Assembly: GCA_024643365.1 (NCBI GenBank)
Contig: JAHENC010000002.1
Location: forward strand, 186,001 to 250,000
Reading direction: 5' to 3'
Length of the DNA: 64,000 bases
DNA from: Crocinitomicaceae bacterium
Lineage (GTDB): Bacteria > Bacteroidota > Bacteroidia > Flavobacteriales_D > Crocinitomicaceae
In this document: piece by piece, positions 9,108-19,368 of the stretch
Layout of the letters: each line of letters opens with the position of its first letter
Numbering within the stretch: the first letter of the stretch is position 1
The notes under the pieces: generated by a model
What the model was told of the DNA's origin: nothing
The model's input: the letters and a program-made list of their open reading frames with translations, nothing else
Database searches by the model: none
Position numbers and translations under genes: made by a program

Positions 9108-10382
9108 TTATTTACCTTGGTATTTTCTCTTGTATTTCTGATACAATTTATACTGAAAATTTTCTGTTGATTCAATTTGACCGTTAAACATTAGGCAACT
9201 CACCTGATTTGACTTCATATCCAATGCAGGTCCTTTTGAAATAAACAAGGTTGCTGATTTCCCTGGCTCTAAAGAACCATATTGATCTGAAATACCTATA
9301 ATTTTGGACGGATTTAATGATATTGCTTGTATTGCTTCTTCTTCAGTCAAGCCATAAGCCATGGCTGTTCCCGCTTGAAACGGAAGATTTCGGGTGTTCA
9401 TTGCTTCCATATCACCAGCATTTTGAATGCAAAATAAAATTCCTTGTTTCTGAAGTAATGCAGGCAAAGAATAAGGTAAGTTTACATCATCTTCCTCTCG
9501 TTCTGGCAAGCTATGAACTCGGTTCAGCATGACAGGGATCTTCGCGTCTTTCAAACGTTTCCCAAGTAAATGCGCCTCATATCCACCTACAATGACAGGA
9601 TATTTCAATTCAAATTTTTCAACAAACTCAATAATGTCTAGCAGTTGTTGAACTCCATCTGCATGAAAATAAACTCTTTTCGAACCTTGAAAACATGCTT
9701 TCATTGCTTCCAAACGCAAGTCCTCAATTGACTTTTGGCTTTCCGCATAGACTTTCGCTAATTGGAAGAAGTCAACGATTGTTTGTTTTTCCTTCTGATA
9801 GTTTGTATTTCTTGATTTCGGAGCTGGTTCAGCCCACCATCCGCCACCTTGTGTACTTGCGGGCCAATTGACATGAATTCCATCATCTGCTAGCACAGTC
9901 GCATCTTCCCAATTCCATCCAGCTAAAAACATTGCTGCGGAAGATCCAGAAATGATGCCTCCTCTCGGACATGCTTGAGCGATCATTACTCCATTCGATC
10001 GAACGGTTTCAATGACTCTTGATTCCACGTTAAATGCTACTTGTGCACGAACATGCGGATTCAGTTCTCCTACATCATTGAAGTCTCGTGTTGCACGAAC
10101 TGCATCAATTTCCGTTAGTCCAAGTGTTGAGTTTGCCGCTACAAATCCAGGATAAACATGTTGGTTTTCTGCATCGATAATAGTATCCCACTCTTTTCGT
10201 TGAATGGCATTCGTTAAGGCATTTTTTACAAAAAGAATTTTCCCATTCGAAATACCAATGGCCGCTGTCTCAATGACTTCCCCGTTACCGATATGAGCAG
10301 TTCCATTGATAATTAAAATGCGCTGTGTTTTTCCGATTTGGACAAAAAACAAAAGGCTGAAAATCGTTACTATATTTCTCAT
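9108..10382 (-). CDS. Amidohydrolase-superfamily protein, metal ligands lost
   Basis: 424 aa from the ATG at 10382, two bases after the stop of the upstream gene; a TTG six bases earlier is the alternative. It has a signal peptide (about 1-19, ending GKTQ), so it is exported. The architecture is amidohydrolase, with an N-terminal beta-sandwich (INGTAHIGNGEVIETA), a TIM barrel and the C-terminal GSLEPGKSATLFI sandwich. The HxH motif expected after the first strand (PGFVDxHxH) is replaced by PGFVAANSTLG, and the late barrel Asp region is also changed (FCIQNAGDMEAM). Classical hydrolase chemistry is therefore doubtful. It is co-transcribed with a much longer relative, and the two may act as a complex. 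Confidence 0.75.
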   Translation of the reverse strand: MRNIVTIFSLLFFVQIGKTQRILIINGTAHIGNGEVIETAAIGISNGKILFVKNALTNAIQRKEWDTIIDAENQHVYPGFVAANSTLGLTEIDAVRATRDFNDVGELNPHVRAQVAFNVESRVIETVRSNGVMIAQACPRGGIISGSSAAMFLAGWNWEDATVLADDGIHVNWPASTQGGGWWAEPAPKSRNTNYQKEKQTIVDFFQLAKVYAESQKSIEDLRLEAMKACFQGSKRVYFHADGVQQLLDIIEFVEKFELKYPVIVGGYEAHLLGKRLKDAKIPVMLNRVHSLPEREEDDVNLPYSLPALLQKQGILFCIQNAGDMEAMNTRNLPFQAGTAMAYGLTEEEAIQAISLNPSKIIGISDQYGSLEPGKSATLFISKGPALDMKSNQVSCLMFNGQIESTENFQYKLYQKYKRKYQGK

Positions 10383-10384
10383 AA

Positions 10385-13300
10385 TCAATGTGTGTTTTCT
10401 CCTGTTTCACCTTCTTCACCAATGGTGTCGCAATGATAATGTCTTCTTGGTTTTTTTATGAAAGGAGTCGACTTCTCCCCATTTTCATTGGACAAAAGCA
10501 TTTTCGAGATAATTCTCGCGCGTTCCGCATCGTTTCTAGCGTTCAAAGCTTCGTTTTTGGATGCATCATACAAAATGGCCCCATCGACAATGGTCAATTG
10601 TACTTTTGCTTGAATACTTAATGGATTATCAGACCATAACACAACATCTGCGTCCTTACCTTCTTTCACGCTTCCCATTCGGTCATCCAGGTGAAGCAAT
10701 TTAGCTGGATTCAAGGTGACCATTTTCAACGCATCTTCTTCGGACATTCCACCATATTTAATGCTTTTTGCTGCTTCTTGATTCAAGCGTCTGCCCATTT
10801 CTGCATCATCTGAATTAATACTTACAATGACTCCTTGGTCGGCCATTAATTTCGCATTGTAAGGAATCGCTTCATTTACTTCGTATTTGTAGGCCCACCA
10901 GTCAGAGAAGGTTGATCCACCTACGCCGTGATTTTTCATTTTATCAGCAACTTTATATCCTTCTAGAATATGGGTAAATGTGTTGATGCGGAATCCCATA
11001 GAGTCTGCCATATGCATCAACATGTTGATTTCAGATTGCACGTACGAGTGACACGTTACAAAACGTTTGCTGTCCATAATCTCCACAAGAACATCCAATT
11101 CCAAATCCCTTCTAGGTGGATTCAATGTTTGTTTCGCATTAAATGCTTCCCAAGCAGCTTTGTATTCTCTAGCACGATAAAATGCATCATAAAACACTTG
11201 TTCAACACCCATTCGCGTTTGAGGGAAGCGCGATGTATTGTAATCGCCCCAATTGGATTGTTTCACATTTTCACCCAGTGCACATTTAATAAATTTCGGC
11301 GCATTTGGAATCAACATTTCCTCGGGTGAGGAACCCCATTTCAATTTAATTAATGCGGAACATCCACCGATTGGATTTGCCGAACCATGTAATAATTGCG
11401 CGGCAGTTACTCCACCAGCTAATTGACGGTAAATGTTGATGTCATCTGGATTCACGACGTCTGCAATACTCACCTCAGAAGTCACTGATTGACTGCCTTC
11501 ATTGACACCTTTTGAAATGGCAATGTGCGAGTGTTCATCAATGATTCCGGCGGTTAAGTGCATTCCTTTTCCGTCGATTACTACCGCTGAATTTGGGACT
11601 TGAATTCCATTGTTTTTGGACACTTTCGTAATTTTCCCATTTTGGATCAATACCGATGCATTTTTCAGGACTCCTTCAGATTCATTGGTCCATATGGTCG
11701 CATTTTTAATGACAATGGTTTGATTCAACGCTTTACTGTCAAGTCCAAAAGCCATATTCGGCAACCATGGATTTCCAACAAACGCGGTATCTGCTTTTAC
11801 TTCAGTTACTTTTGCCGTTTCTGCGGGCTTATCCGCTCTAATTCCCGACCAAGAAATCCACGTTCCTCCAGAATTTGTACCATCTCCTTCAAAAACAGCT
11901 GTGTTTCGACTGACTTTTCCATGTAATTGAACGATTCCTGGTTTGTTTTTTAGAAAAGAGGAGAACTGCAATGTGATATCGTTTTCTACCAATTGAACGC
12001 TTACTTTTTTCGTGGTGGTATCTTGTAAAGAAGCGTTGGTTTTTCCCGCTAATGATACTTTTCCTGTTGGACGATCATTTGATCCTTCAATTTCCAGGTC
12101 ATATTTTTCTCCTTCAATAAGCAAAGAGTACTTTCCCGCAATACTTGAACTTGGCAAATCCTTTCCTCGAATTAAATCACCTTGAATCCAAGAATCCACC
12201 AACTGTGCTTCTGTGGTAAACGGGTCTGAACTAAATACGGTAAAATTCGCCCATTTACCTTGATCCAACGATCCAAGTTGATCGCTCACTCCCAATTCAT
12301 TAGCTGGATTAATGGTTAAAGCCGACAAAGCGACATCAACGGGCAATCCCTTCGAAATAGATAACCTCAAATTTTTCCAAAACTGTTCGCTGCTTTTAAT
12401 CCCGTAGCTTGTGATGCAAAAACGAATGTTGTTTTGGTGCAATAATACTGGATTTGAAGGAGCTAATTCCCAATGTTTCAAGTCGCTTAACGGAATTTGT
12501 CGGGCAATGTAAATATCCCTAACCTCAAAGGGTTCTGGGAAATTGATGGGAATCACTAAGGTGCTATTTAATTTTTTTATTTCATCGAGTGCAGCATATT
12601 CATTTCCACTTCCGATGTAACAAAGTTTTAAATCAAATTCCTTGGCAATTTTCGCAGCACGAACAAGCTCCCATTTATCCTCCGTTTTGAAGAAACTCGG
12701 TAATTTATTTTGTTTTGACCACGCATCCAAGGAGATAGAAAATTCTGATTGTGGTGTTGTTGTATAATATTTCAAGTCATAAAGTGCTTGTCTTAACAAA
12801 GCGATTGCACCCATTTGAGAGGATGGATATCCTTCAGAAGATGAGCCTTTCGAAAAGGACATGAACTGCGCCGATTCTCCTTTCAACATTTGACGATTTG
12901 GCTCATTATTTCCCAAAGAAACTAACGCTCCCGATCCACGAACCATGCCATCCATAAAATGACTCACAGCAAATCCAAATCCTTCTTGTATCAGCAGCTC
13001 ATTCGATTTCGTGTCAATCGAGTAAGAAGCTGCTGCCTTCAATTCTGGATGAATTGTTTCGTTCCAATAATAGGCACCCTGCTTTTCGTTAGGTAGTTGC
13101 GGTCGAAATCCCCCTTGATTAAAATCCAACTTTGGCAAACCGACATTGGTGTACAACTCGACAAAAGACGGAACAATTGTCTTTCCCGAATAATCAAATA
13201 CAAGAGCCTCCTTATTTTTAAGATTGTTTCCGACCTCTTTTATTTTTCCATCAATGATCAAAAGATCAGCTTTTTCCAGCACTTGATTTGGTGAAACGTA

Positions 13301-13429
13301 AATACGAGCATTTTGAATTAAAATGGCTTTTGGCTCCGATTTTTTCACCCCGTTTTCAGGTCCAAATTGTGCGAAAAACGAGCTAAATTGGAAGATCAGC
13401 AAGCAACTGATGAATAGTTTTTTCTTCAT
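10385..13429 (-). CDS. Two-module exported amidohydrolase (first module degenerate, second intact)
   Basis: 1014 aa from the ATG at 13429, which opens a clear signal peptide (MKKKLFISCLLIFQF to FFAQ). Module 1 (about 30-440) has amidohydrolase end motifs (GSLDQGKWANFTVF) but SFVELYTNVG where HxH should be. A linker of about 130 residues follows. Module 2 (about 575-985) keeps the metal site: GIIDEHSHIA, CHSYV, NTFTHILEG and VSINSDDAEM supply His and Asp ligands, ending in GSVKEGKDADVVLW. The second module most resembles imidazolonepropionase-like exported amidohydrolases of Bacteroidetes; the substrate is unknown. The following gene encodes another degenerate module, giving three modules per operon with only one apparently active. 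Confidence 0.8.
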   Translation of the reverse strand: MKKKLFISCLLIFQFSSFFAQFGPENGVKKSEPKAILIQNARIYVSPNQVLEKADLLIIDGKIKEVGNNLKNKEALVFDYSGKTIVPSFVELYTNVGLPKLDFNQGGFRPQLPNEKQGAYYWNETIHPELKAAASYSIDTKSNELLIQEGFGFAVSHFMDGMVRGSGALVSLGNNEPNRQMLKGESAQFMSFSKGSSSEGYPSSQMGAIALLRQALYDLKYYTTTPQSEFSISLDAWSKQNKLPSFFKTEDKWELVRAAKIAKEFDLKLCYIGSGNEYAALDEIKKLNSTLVIPINFPEPFEVRDIYIARQIPLSDLKHWELAPSNPVLLHQNNIRFCITSYGIKSSEQFWKNLRLSISKGLPVDVALSALTINPANELGVSDQLGSLDQGKWANFTVFSSDPFTTEAQLVDSWIQGDLIRGKDLPSSSIAGKYSLLIEGEKYDLEIEGSNDRPTGKVSLAGKTNASLQDTTTKKVSVQLVENDITLQFSSFLKNKPGIVQLHGKVSRNTAVFEGDGTNSGGTWISWSGIRADKPAETAKVTEVKADTAFVGNPWLPNMAFGLDSKALNQTIVIKNATIWTNESEGVLKNASVLIQNGKITKVSKNNGIQVPNSAVVIDGKGMHLTAGIIDEHSHIAISKGVNEGSQSVTSEVSIADVVNPDDINIYRQLAGGVTAAQLLHGSANPIGGCSALIKLKWGSSPEEMLIPNAPKFIKCALGENVKQSNWGDYNTSRFPQTRMGVEQVFYDAFYRAREYKAAWEAFNAKQTLNPPRRDLELDVLVEIMDSKRFVTCHSYVQSEINMLMHMADSMGFRINTFTHILEGYKVADKMKNHGVGGSTFSDWWAYKYEVNEAIPYNAKLMADQGVIVSINSDDAEMGRRLNQEAAKSIKYGGMSEEDALKMVTLNPAKLLHLDDRMGSVKEGKDADVVLWSDNPLSIQAKVQLTIVDGAILYDASKNEALNARNDAERARIISKMLLSNENGEKSTPFIKKPRRHYHCDTIGEEGETGENTH

Positions 13430-13460
13430 GTGTGTGAAATTACAAAAAAGTGTTGATATG

Positions 13461-14135
13461 TTAGGGGACATATTTCATAGCTTCTCGGTACGCGAGTCCT
13501 TTCAATTCCTCTTGAAAAACGACTTCTTTCACCCAAGTAGGATTCCATTTAGAAATTTCTCGCAAACTCCATCCAATGGCCTTTTGAATAAAAAATTCCT
13601 TATTCCATTTTAGTGTATGAATATAGGATTGTTGCAGACCTAGGTTCGTTTCTTCCTTGTATTTTAATTGGTATAATAAGCAGGTTCTATTCAGCCAAAA
13701 TGATTTATGACTCATCCATTCTGAAATAATTCGTGGCATTTCCTCCGGGAATTTCTTTGCGTATTTACCGACAATATGTACGGCAATTCCATCTATTGTA
13801 TCCCACCAACTTTGGTTACTTAGAATAAAGTAAATTCCATCGATATCGTCTTTTTCGTAGCTTTTTATCGGCCAAGTCATCATCCAGTCAAGAGCGAAAT
13901 GATGGTATTCACGCTCTTCTTTTTGCCATAATTCCAAAACGATTTCCCACGCCTCGCGTCTATTGATTTGCGCTGGCAAGCTTTTTTTCCACTCGGTCAT
14001 TTGATTTCTCCGAGGGGTACTTCTAATACCTAGGAAGGTGAAATTATTTTTCATGTAATTTTCCATTCCTTGAACTAAGGAATGATCGCGCACTTTTTCT
14101 AGACGCTGCGCAACATCTTCAATATACTGTCTCAT
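13461..14135 (-). CDS. DNA alkylation repair protein (AlkD-like HEAT-repeat glycosylase)
   Basis: 224 aa, all-helical, with the family opening of paired helices (YIEDVAQRLEKVRD...GMENYMKNNFTFLGIRSTPRR). Repeated segments such as YHHFALDWMM and KAIGWSLREISKWNP correspond to the HEAT-like repeats of AlkC/AlkD enzymes, which excise N3- and N7-alkylated bases. The tail VKEVVFQEELKGLAYREAMKY is also typical. The gene lies between rnpB and the amidohydrolase operon on the minus strand, and its start is 15 bases after the rnpB 3' end, so read-through from rnpB could contribute to expression. Confidence 0.85.
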   Translation of the reverse strand: MRQYIEDVAQRLEKVRDHSLVQGMENYMKNNFTFLGIRSTPRRNQMTEWKKSLPAQINRREAWEIVLELWQKEEREYHHFALDWMMTWPIKSYEKDDIDGIYFILSNQSWWDTIDGIAVHIVGKYAKKFPEEMPRIISEWMSHKSFWLNRTCLLYQLKYKEETNLGLQQSYIHTLKWNKEFFIQKAIGWSLREISKWNPTWVKEVVFQEELKGLAYREAMKYVP

Positions 14136-14150
14136 GTGAAAAGAAAAAAA

Positions 14151-14532
14151 GGCAAATCATAAGCCGGGTTCTGTCTCCTTTGTTGAAAAACAACGCAGTT
14201 ATCTATCATTTATCTTGTTCCAAACTCACGCTTGGAATCCATCAACCTACCCTCCGAGATCGGACGAGCAGCCCTTTATGCATTGCTGCAATCCTCGGTT
14301 TATTTGGTCTTTCAGTTCGTAAGGTTTACCTTGCCTTTCACATCGCTGTCAAAGCGGTGAGCTCTTACCTCACCTTTTCACCTTTTCCCTTACGCAAGCG
14401 CTCGGGTAGTTTTCCTTTCTGCGGCACTTTCTGTTCCCGAAAAATTCCTTTTTCGAGACCTTCCCGTTAGGAAGTACGACGCTCTATACTGCCCGGACTT
14501 TCCTCTTTAAAAAAGCGATAGCCTGATTTGCC
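14151..14532 (-). ncRNA. rnpB: RNase P RNA (rnpB)
   Basis: The minus strand holds the universal P4/J3-4 core GAGGAAAGTCCGGGC near the 5' end and the 3' core ACAGAACCCGGCTTAT. The ends pair exactly: GGCAAATCA at 14524-14532 with TGATTTGCC at 14151-14159 forms helix P1. That defines a 382-nt RNA, normal for bacterial class A RNase P. A T-rich run follows the 3' end (14141-14150). It processes tRNA 5' leaders. Confidence 0.96.
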
Positions 14533-14536
14533 TGTT

Positions 14537-14544
14537 CAAAGGTA
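14537..14544 (-). promoter_or_regulatory. rnpB -7 promoter box
   Basis: Minus-strand TACCTTTG (TAnnTTTG) ends four bases before the first G of P1 at 14532. The structure-defined RNA end calibrates the distance from box to transcript start as five bases after the final G. Confidence 0.75.
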
Positions 14545-15639
14545 TTAAAGTTTCGTCAGTTTCTGAACGATTGTCCCTTTATTGCTATGCAGGTGACAGA
14601 AATAAACCCCTGGTTTCAGATTTGAAATATCGATATAAGCACTTTGAACACAATTAAAAGATGCTTTTAAGGCTATTTCCCCCATCTGATTATAGAACTC
14701 CACATCGTCAACTGCTACTTGTGTTTCAAAAAAACATAAGTCCTCGGCTGGATTCGGGTAAACCGAAGCGGTTAAGGTGAATTCATTAATCCCTGCATCA
14801 AGTCCAAGGTATTGTTCTTGAAATTCAATGGAGCTAATATTTTGATTACCATTGACATTTGTCGCAACAACTTTCAATAAATATTCCTTTTTTCCATTTG
14901 TCCACCATTCGTATTCCGTGCGATTAATGGCAGGTGTACCAATCCAACTACCCGTTCCAAAAAAGGTTTGGTAGATAGAATCAACCTCATTAATATCATG
15001 ACGCACACGCAATGCTGGAAAAGTTCCAAGAGGCGTAGTTACCGTTCCCCATCCGTCTACTTCCGTATGTCTTTGTCGGTGCTGAATGTATTTGATGTCG
15101 GCAGCTGGATTTAAATCAACAAATGTGTATCCGCGCGAATCGTGAACATCGCCAAATGTTAATGGTAGGCTGTAACGCGTTTCAATTGTGTCTGATTTAA
15201 ACGGAACGCCTTGTCCTTGCACGTTGATTGAATACCCAATAGAAGTAATCGCGCTATTTGAACGTTTCGTATATTGACTTAGATCACTGATTTGAATAGG
15301 CAGAAATGCAGACAATTGATCGATTGGTAATTCTGTCGTTAAGTTAAAGTACGTTGCTGAATAGGATCCTGCGAAAGGACCATAGGTAGCTAGAATTAAA
15401 AAAGAACCAAAACCGATTGGTGTATACTCTTTTAATGTCTGCGTACTTGCTGTTAAACTACTGAAATCCCATGTGTAATTTGCCCCCGTTGACGCAAAAT
15501 CTAGGTTGGAAGATTGCATTTGGCTCAACCGAACTGTATCCCCTGCATTCGCAAAATCACTTACCGAAAGTGAAACTTGGGCAATCGATTTTTCACTGAA
15601 AATCAACAAAATGCAAAGTAAAATTGTGTTTTTAATCAT
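14545..15639 (-). CDS. Secreted protein with type IX (type A) C-terminal sorting domain
   Basis: 364 aa from the ATG at 15639, which opens a signal peptide (MIKNTILLCILLIF to SIAQ). The body (about 25-285) is beta-rich with no family I recognise. The last 75 residues form a Por-type sorting domain: VYPNPAEDLCFFE, then NQMGEIALKA, ISNLKPGVYFCHL and a terminal VQKLTKL. Such domains direct cargo through the PorPKLMN-type machine whose genes begin at the left edge, then are cleaved or anchored at the cell surface. A TAGATTTG box at 15658-15665 predicts a leader of about 14 bases, which rules out the longer start at 15660. Confidence 0.82.
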   Translation of the reverse strand: MIKNTILLCILLIFSEKSIAQVSLSVSDFANAGDTVRLSQMQSSNLDFASTGANYTWDFSSLTASTQTLKEYTPIGFGSFLILATYGPFAGSYSATYFNLTTELPIDQLSAFLPIQISDLSQYTKRSNSAITSIGYSINVQGQGVPFKSDTIETRYSLPLTFGDVHDSRGYTFVDLNPAADIKYIQHRQRHTEVDGWGTVTTPLGTFPALRVRHDINEVDSIYQTFFGTGSWIGTPAINRTEYEWWTNGKKEYLLKVVATNVNGNQNISSIEFQEQYLGLDAGINEFTLTASVYPNPAEDLCFFETQVAVDDVEFYNQMGEIALKASFNCVQSAYIDISNLKPGVYFCHLHSNKGTIVQKLTKL

Positions 15640-15657
15640 CGAGTAAATTTCTATTAA

Positions 15658-15665
15658 CAAATCTA
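15658..15665 (-). promoter_or_regulatory. Candidate -7 box for the T9SS cargo gene
   Basis: Minus-strand TAGATTTG fits TAnnTTTG and places the transcript start near 15653, between the two candidate start codons. Confidence 0.45.
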
Positions 15666-15730
15666 AGGAAATTTATTTCCAATTCATACAAGTGATCCAT
15701 CATTCTAAAAATGGACTTAACTTTACAGCA

Positions 15731-18700
15731 ATGGAGCTTGGCTTGAAAGAACAACTTCTTGGATTTAAAGATGAATTGACTCATTTTCAGTCAGATGACA
15801 TTCTTGTGCATCTCCTTAGGGAAAAGGTACTTGAGGAAACAGAATGGGTAGAACCTCATCAAGCGAAAGCGCAACGTATTTTGCGCGAAGCTCAACGCAT
15901 TTACCGTGAAATTGGTGTTCAAGCTTTTTGTCAGAGCAAAGGAGTCATGCGTTGGGAACAACATGGAAAACAACTCGAAACACCCATTTATCTTTCAGAT
16001 GTACCATTGGAATTCAAAAAATCCAGCATACTACCTAAAGTGGGATTTGAAGAAGAATATTACCTGAATCCATACTTTGACCGTTGGTTTCGTAGCGAAT
16101 TTAATACGACACCTCCTTGCTTTGAAAATCGGGAACAGCTATCAGCGGTTTTAGCCAAAATTGGGAATCTCTACCTAGATGAAAGATCCTTTTTTGGGAA
16201 TTTTCACCCACAACGATACGAATTACTAAAAGAAGTGGATGAACTTCTCTTGTGCGAGGATATTTCTCAACCGCTGCAACAATTGCTGGGACATTCGGAA
16301 TTGCTTGACGAAAAAGAAAACTGGAACTTTCAAGCACCATACCTTTTTCCATACGATCCTGACCAACAACTTGTTTTTGAAGCAATCAATCATTCATCTG
16401 CAACCGTTCAGGGCCCACCTGGAACGGGTAAGTCTCAAGTGATTAGCAACCTCATCGGTTCTTGCATCAGTCAAAATAAAAATGTTCTGATTGTTTCAGA
16501 AAAGAAAGCGGCTCTTCGTGTTTTACAACAAAAACTGGAACAAAAAAAACTGGGATTTCTTTGTTCTCACGTCGCCTTTCATTCCAATCCCAACAAGTAT
16601 TACACCGATTTAAAAGCTACTTGGGAATTTTTATCGCAACAAGACCTATCACAAGGAATCAATTTGCCCACACTCATTAATGAAGGGAGGTTAAAACAGA
16701 TTTTTGAAGGATTTAAGCTGTTTGAATCGGAATGTGGAATGACAATTTTGGATGTGAAGAAACAAGTATCCAAGAGTGTGAAAAAATCACACATTTCTAG
16801 CCCAATTCCATCGTTAAAAACCTGGAAGAAAGATGAGTCAATTCTTCATCAATTACAAAAAAAAACCATCGCATGCCTTCCGTTTTTAGGGCAGACATGG
16901 AAGGAGTCCAAGAACTTCTCCGATAATGTTCAGCAGTTTACCAAACTTTTAAAAACGCACGATGAACTTTCACATTTGTTTCGTTTTGAACATACTAGAG
17001 ATATACAGTTAGCAGTGAGAGAGGCTGTCCTTTGCCATCAATTTCAAGGAAATATTTATGAGAAATATGGCCGTTTTTTAGGCAAGGATCTGAACCTCAT
17101 CAAAAAGTTGCTTAAAAAGTGGAAACAATTATGCTTGGAAATCGAAGATTGTGCGGCGGATCAGAATCATTGGATTAATGAGCCAAGCATAGCGGAATTA
17201 GAAGTGCTCAAAAAAGCAGCTCAAGGACATGGTTTTTTCTCTGAATTGAGGTGGAAAAAATTATGGAAAAAATGGACACGAACTCCAGGACTAGACCCAA
17301 TGAAAAGCATTGCTTCGAAAGAAAACCATTCAATGCTCATTCAAGCAAAAAATAAAATCGCATTGACATTTGCCGAAATAGGAATTGTCAATTATGATGT
17401 TGAATTGCCGATCATTGAACAAATGCTCCAAAATAATTCCTTGAATGATTGGAATTGGTATCAAGCGTTGGCACCAGAGAAAAGAATCGCGATGGCAGCG
17501 GCAAATCGCGCCATCAGTACATTTAATCATTCCTTTCAACACCTATTTACCATTATCAGTGATGCGGAAATAGGAACAATTTTAAGCGCCACAAAGGACG
17601 CGATTCCCAGTATTCAGCAAGACATCGCTTTATTGCAAGAACTATCTGAAAAGACCTTTCAAGTACTAAAGTTCGAACAAGATCTTGCTGCATTGAATGG
17701 ATATATATACCAACACACCTGGCAAACATTTATCTCCGTCCATCCTTACATGGTAGATTTTGAGGTGAAAACCTTTAGACAACAACTAGAAAAACAGTTG
17801 ATAGCCAGACGTCAAGAGGAACATGATTTTTCTCGTTTTTTAATCCAACATCAAGCGAAGAAATTTGCGCAATTTCAACATATCCTCAGTGCTCCAATAA
17901 AGAAATTGTCAATAGAAGAAAAAGAAATGCGCGGAATACTCCGAAAAGGAAAATCTATTCTAGTTAAAGAGTTTGCAAAAACACGCCAACATTTGTCGAT
18001 TAGGGATTTACGTAAAAGTGAGGCACGCTTATGGATTGACGTATTGAAACCGATACAATTATCGAATCCAAGTTCACTCGCTTCGATTTACCCCATGGAA
18101 ACGGGACAATTTGACCTTTTAATCTTTGATGAGGCGGGTCAAATTCCGATGAGTTATGCTTTGGGGGCTTTGCAACGAGCGAAAAGAGTCGTGGTGGCTG
18201 GAGATCATCAACAAATGAGTCCATCGAGTTACTTTAAGAAATCCGACGATGTGGTTGTGGATGTATTGCATCAATCTGCTTTTTACTTTAAGAATATCCT
18301 ATTAACGAGGCATTACCGAAGTCGAAATCCACAGTTAATTGCTTTTTCGAATGAACATTTTTATGACGGAAGATTACAGACTTTTGCTGACCAATCCCAA
18401 ATAAAAAACCCGCTCACGTTTACTTATGTTCAAACTGGGATTTATGAAAACCGTGTGAATCTAACAGAAGCAAAAGTGGTAGCGAAATTGCTAGAAAAAG
18501 CGTTGTCCTCTAATGAAAAATACGGAATTGTGGCTTTCTCGGAAGCTCAATTAAGCGCCATACATTCTTGTTTGTCGACAAAAGATCAAGTTTCACTAAA
18601 TGAGGCGATTCATGAAGATCGTATTTTTTTCAAGGCCTTGGAGCAAGTTCAGGGAGAGGAATGCGATCATTTACTCATTAGTTTTGGCTACGGGAAAAAT

Positions 18701-19021
18701 CCAGAAGGGAAATTTGAACTTCGCTTCGGACCGCTCAATTTAATGAATGGCGCTAAACGCTTAAATGTATTATTTAGTCGTGCTAGAATGTCTATTCAAT
18801 TTGTCACAAGTGTTTCTAGCTCAGACTTCACCTCTTCAAAGAATGAAGGTGTCCAACGCATAATGGATTGGTTTGTTTTTGCAGAAAGTCAGCAAGAACA
18901 ATACAATTCAGAAATACCACAAGAAAAAAGTTTTGAAGAATTGTTGAATGAGGAAGAAGACTTCCTTTCCTTCTCTAATCGTTTTGATGTGTTGCGTCAG
19001 CGGGGTTGGATGCTTCATTGA
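15731..19021 (+). CDS. Large superfamily 1 (Upf1/DNA2-like) helicase
   Basis: 1096 aa from the ATG at 15731; a GTG 39 bases upstream is less likely. Walker A (GPPGTGKS) is at about 228-235, introduced by the Q-motif-like [11 protein letters not shown] long helical insert of about 550 residues, basic and glutamine-rich, separates it from Walker B (FDEAGQIP, about 797). Downstream are [12 protein letters not shown] (motif III), [25 protein letters not shown] (motif V) and [10 protein letters not shown] (motif VI, about 1010). It is a complete Upf1-type ATPase; RNA or DNA preference is unknown. No nuclease domain is visible at either end. Neighbours are unrelated, and its last 47 bases overlap yidD on the other strand. 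Confidence 0.85.
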   Translation: MELGLKEQLLGFKDELTHFQSDDILVHLLREKVLEETEWVEPHQAKAQRILREAQRIYREIGVQAFCQSKGVMRWEQHGKQLETPIYLSDVPLEFKKSSILPKVGFEEEYYLNPYFDRWFRSEFNTTPPCFENREQLSAVLAKIGNLYLDERSFFGNFHPQRYELLKEVDELLLCEDISQPLQQLLGHSELLDEKENWNFQAPYLFPYDPDQQLVFEAINHSSATVQGPPGTGKSQVISNLIGSCISQNKNVLIVSEKKAALRVLQQKLEQKKLGFLCSHVAFHSNPNKYYTDLKATWEFLSQQDLSQGINLPTLINEGRLKQIFEGFKLFESECGMTILDVKKQVSKSVKKSHISSPIPSLKTWKKDESILHQLQKKTIACLPFLGQTWKESKNFSDNVQQFTKLLKTHDELSHLFRFEHTRDIQLAVREAVLCHQFQGNIYEKYGRFLGKDLNLIKKLLKKWKQLCLEIEDCAADQNHWINEPSIAELEVLKKAAQGHGFFSELRWKKLWKKWTRTPGLDPMKSIASKENHSMLIQAKNKIALTFAEIGIVNYDVELPIIEQMLQNNSLNDWNWYQALAPEKRIAMAAANRAISTFNHSFQHLFTIISDAEIGTILSATKDAIPSIQQDIALLQELSEKTFQVLKFEQDLAALNGYIYQHTWQTFISVHPYMVDFEVKTFRQQLEKQLIARRQEEHDFSRFLIQHQAKKFAQFQHILSAPIKKLSIEEKEMRGILRKGKSILVKEFAKTRQHLSIRDLRKSEARLWIDVLKPIQLSNPSSLASIYPMETGQFDLLIFDEAGQIPMSYALGALQRAKRVVVAGDHQQMSPSSYFKKSDDVVVDVLHQSAFYFKNILLTRHYRSRNPQLIAFSNEHFYDGRLQTFADQSQIKNPLTFTYVQTGIYENRVNLTEAKVVAKLLEKALSSNEKYGIVAFSEAQLSAIHSCLSTKDQVSLNEAIHEDRIFFKALEQVQGEECDHLLISFGYGKNPEGKFELRFGPLNLMNGAKRLNVLFSRARMSIQFVTSVSSSDFTSSKNEGVQRIMDWFVFAESQQEQYNSEIPQEKSFEELLNEEEDFLSFSNRFDVLRQRGWMLH

Positions 19022-19259
19022 CATGCTTCTTAGGAACAGGATCATAACCGAACCCGCCTCGTGGATGACACGAGGCGATTCTTTTAGTGCCTAACCAGAG
19101 CCCTTTAATTGGACCCCATTCTTGAATGGCTTCTATCATGTAACTCGAACAGGTCGGTGTATACCTACAAGATGGCGGGAAAATGGGTGAAATAATCCAT
19201 TGATATATGCGAACTAATAAAATAAAAGGAAGTCCCAAAAGCTTGTATATCCATTTCAT
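18975..19259 (-). CDS. yidD: Membrane protein insertion efficiency factor YidD
   Basis: 94 aa. An N-terminal amphipathic/hydrophobic segment ([21 protein letters not shown]) precedes the invariant core [16 protein letters not shown] and [14 protein letters not shown]. YidD assists YidC-dependent insertion of inner-membrane proteins. The usual rnpA-yidD-yidC context is missing here. The tail after the conserved GYDPVP is an extra Asn/Asp-rich stretch, and it is the part that overlaps the 3' end of the convergent helicase gene by 47 bases. Confidence 0.93.
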   Translation of the reverse strand: MKWIYKLLGLPFILLVRIYQWIISPIFPPSCRYTPTCSSYMIEAIQEWGPIKGLWLGTKRIASCHPRGGFGYDPVPKKHVNEASNPADATHQND

Positions 19260-19368
19260 TTTTCAAAGTTACGTACTTATTTAACACAATTGTGTTTAAA
19301 GCTTTGATGTAACAAAATCTCCAGATTGAACTATCTTACTAATTTTAGGGAACTCAATCAAACGAAAC

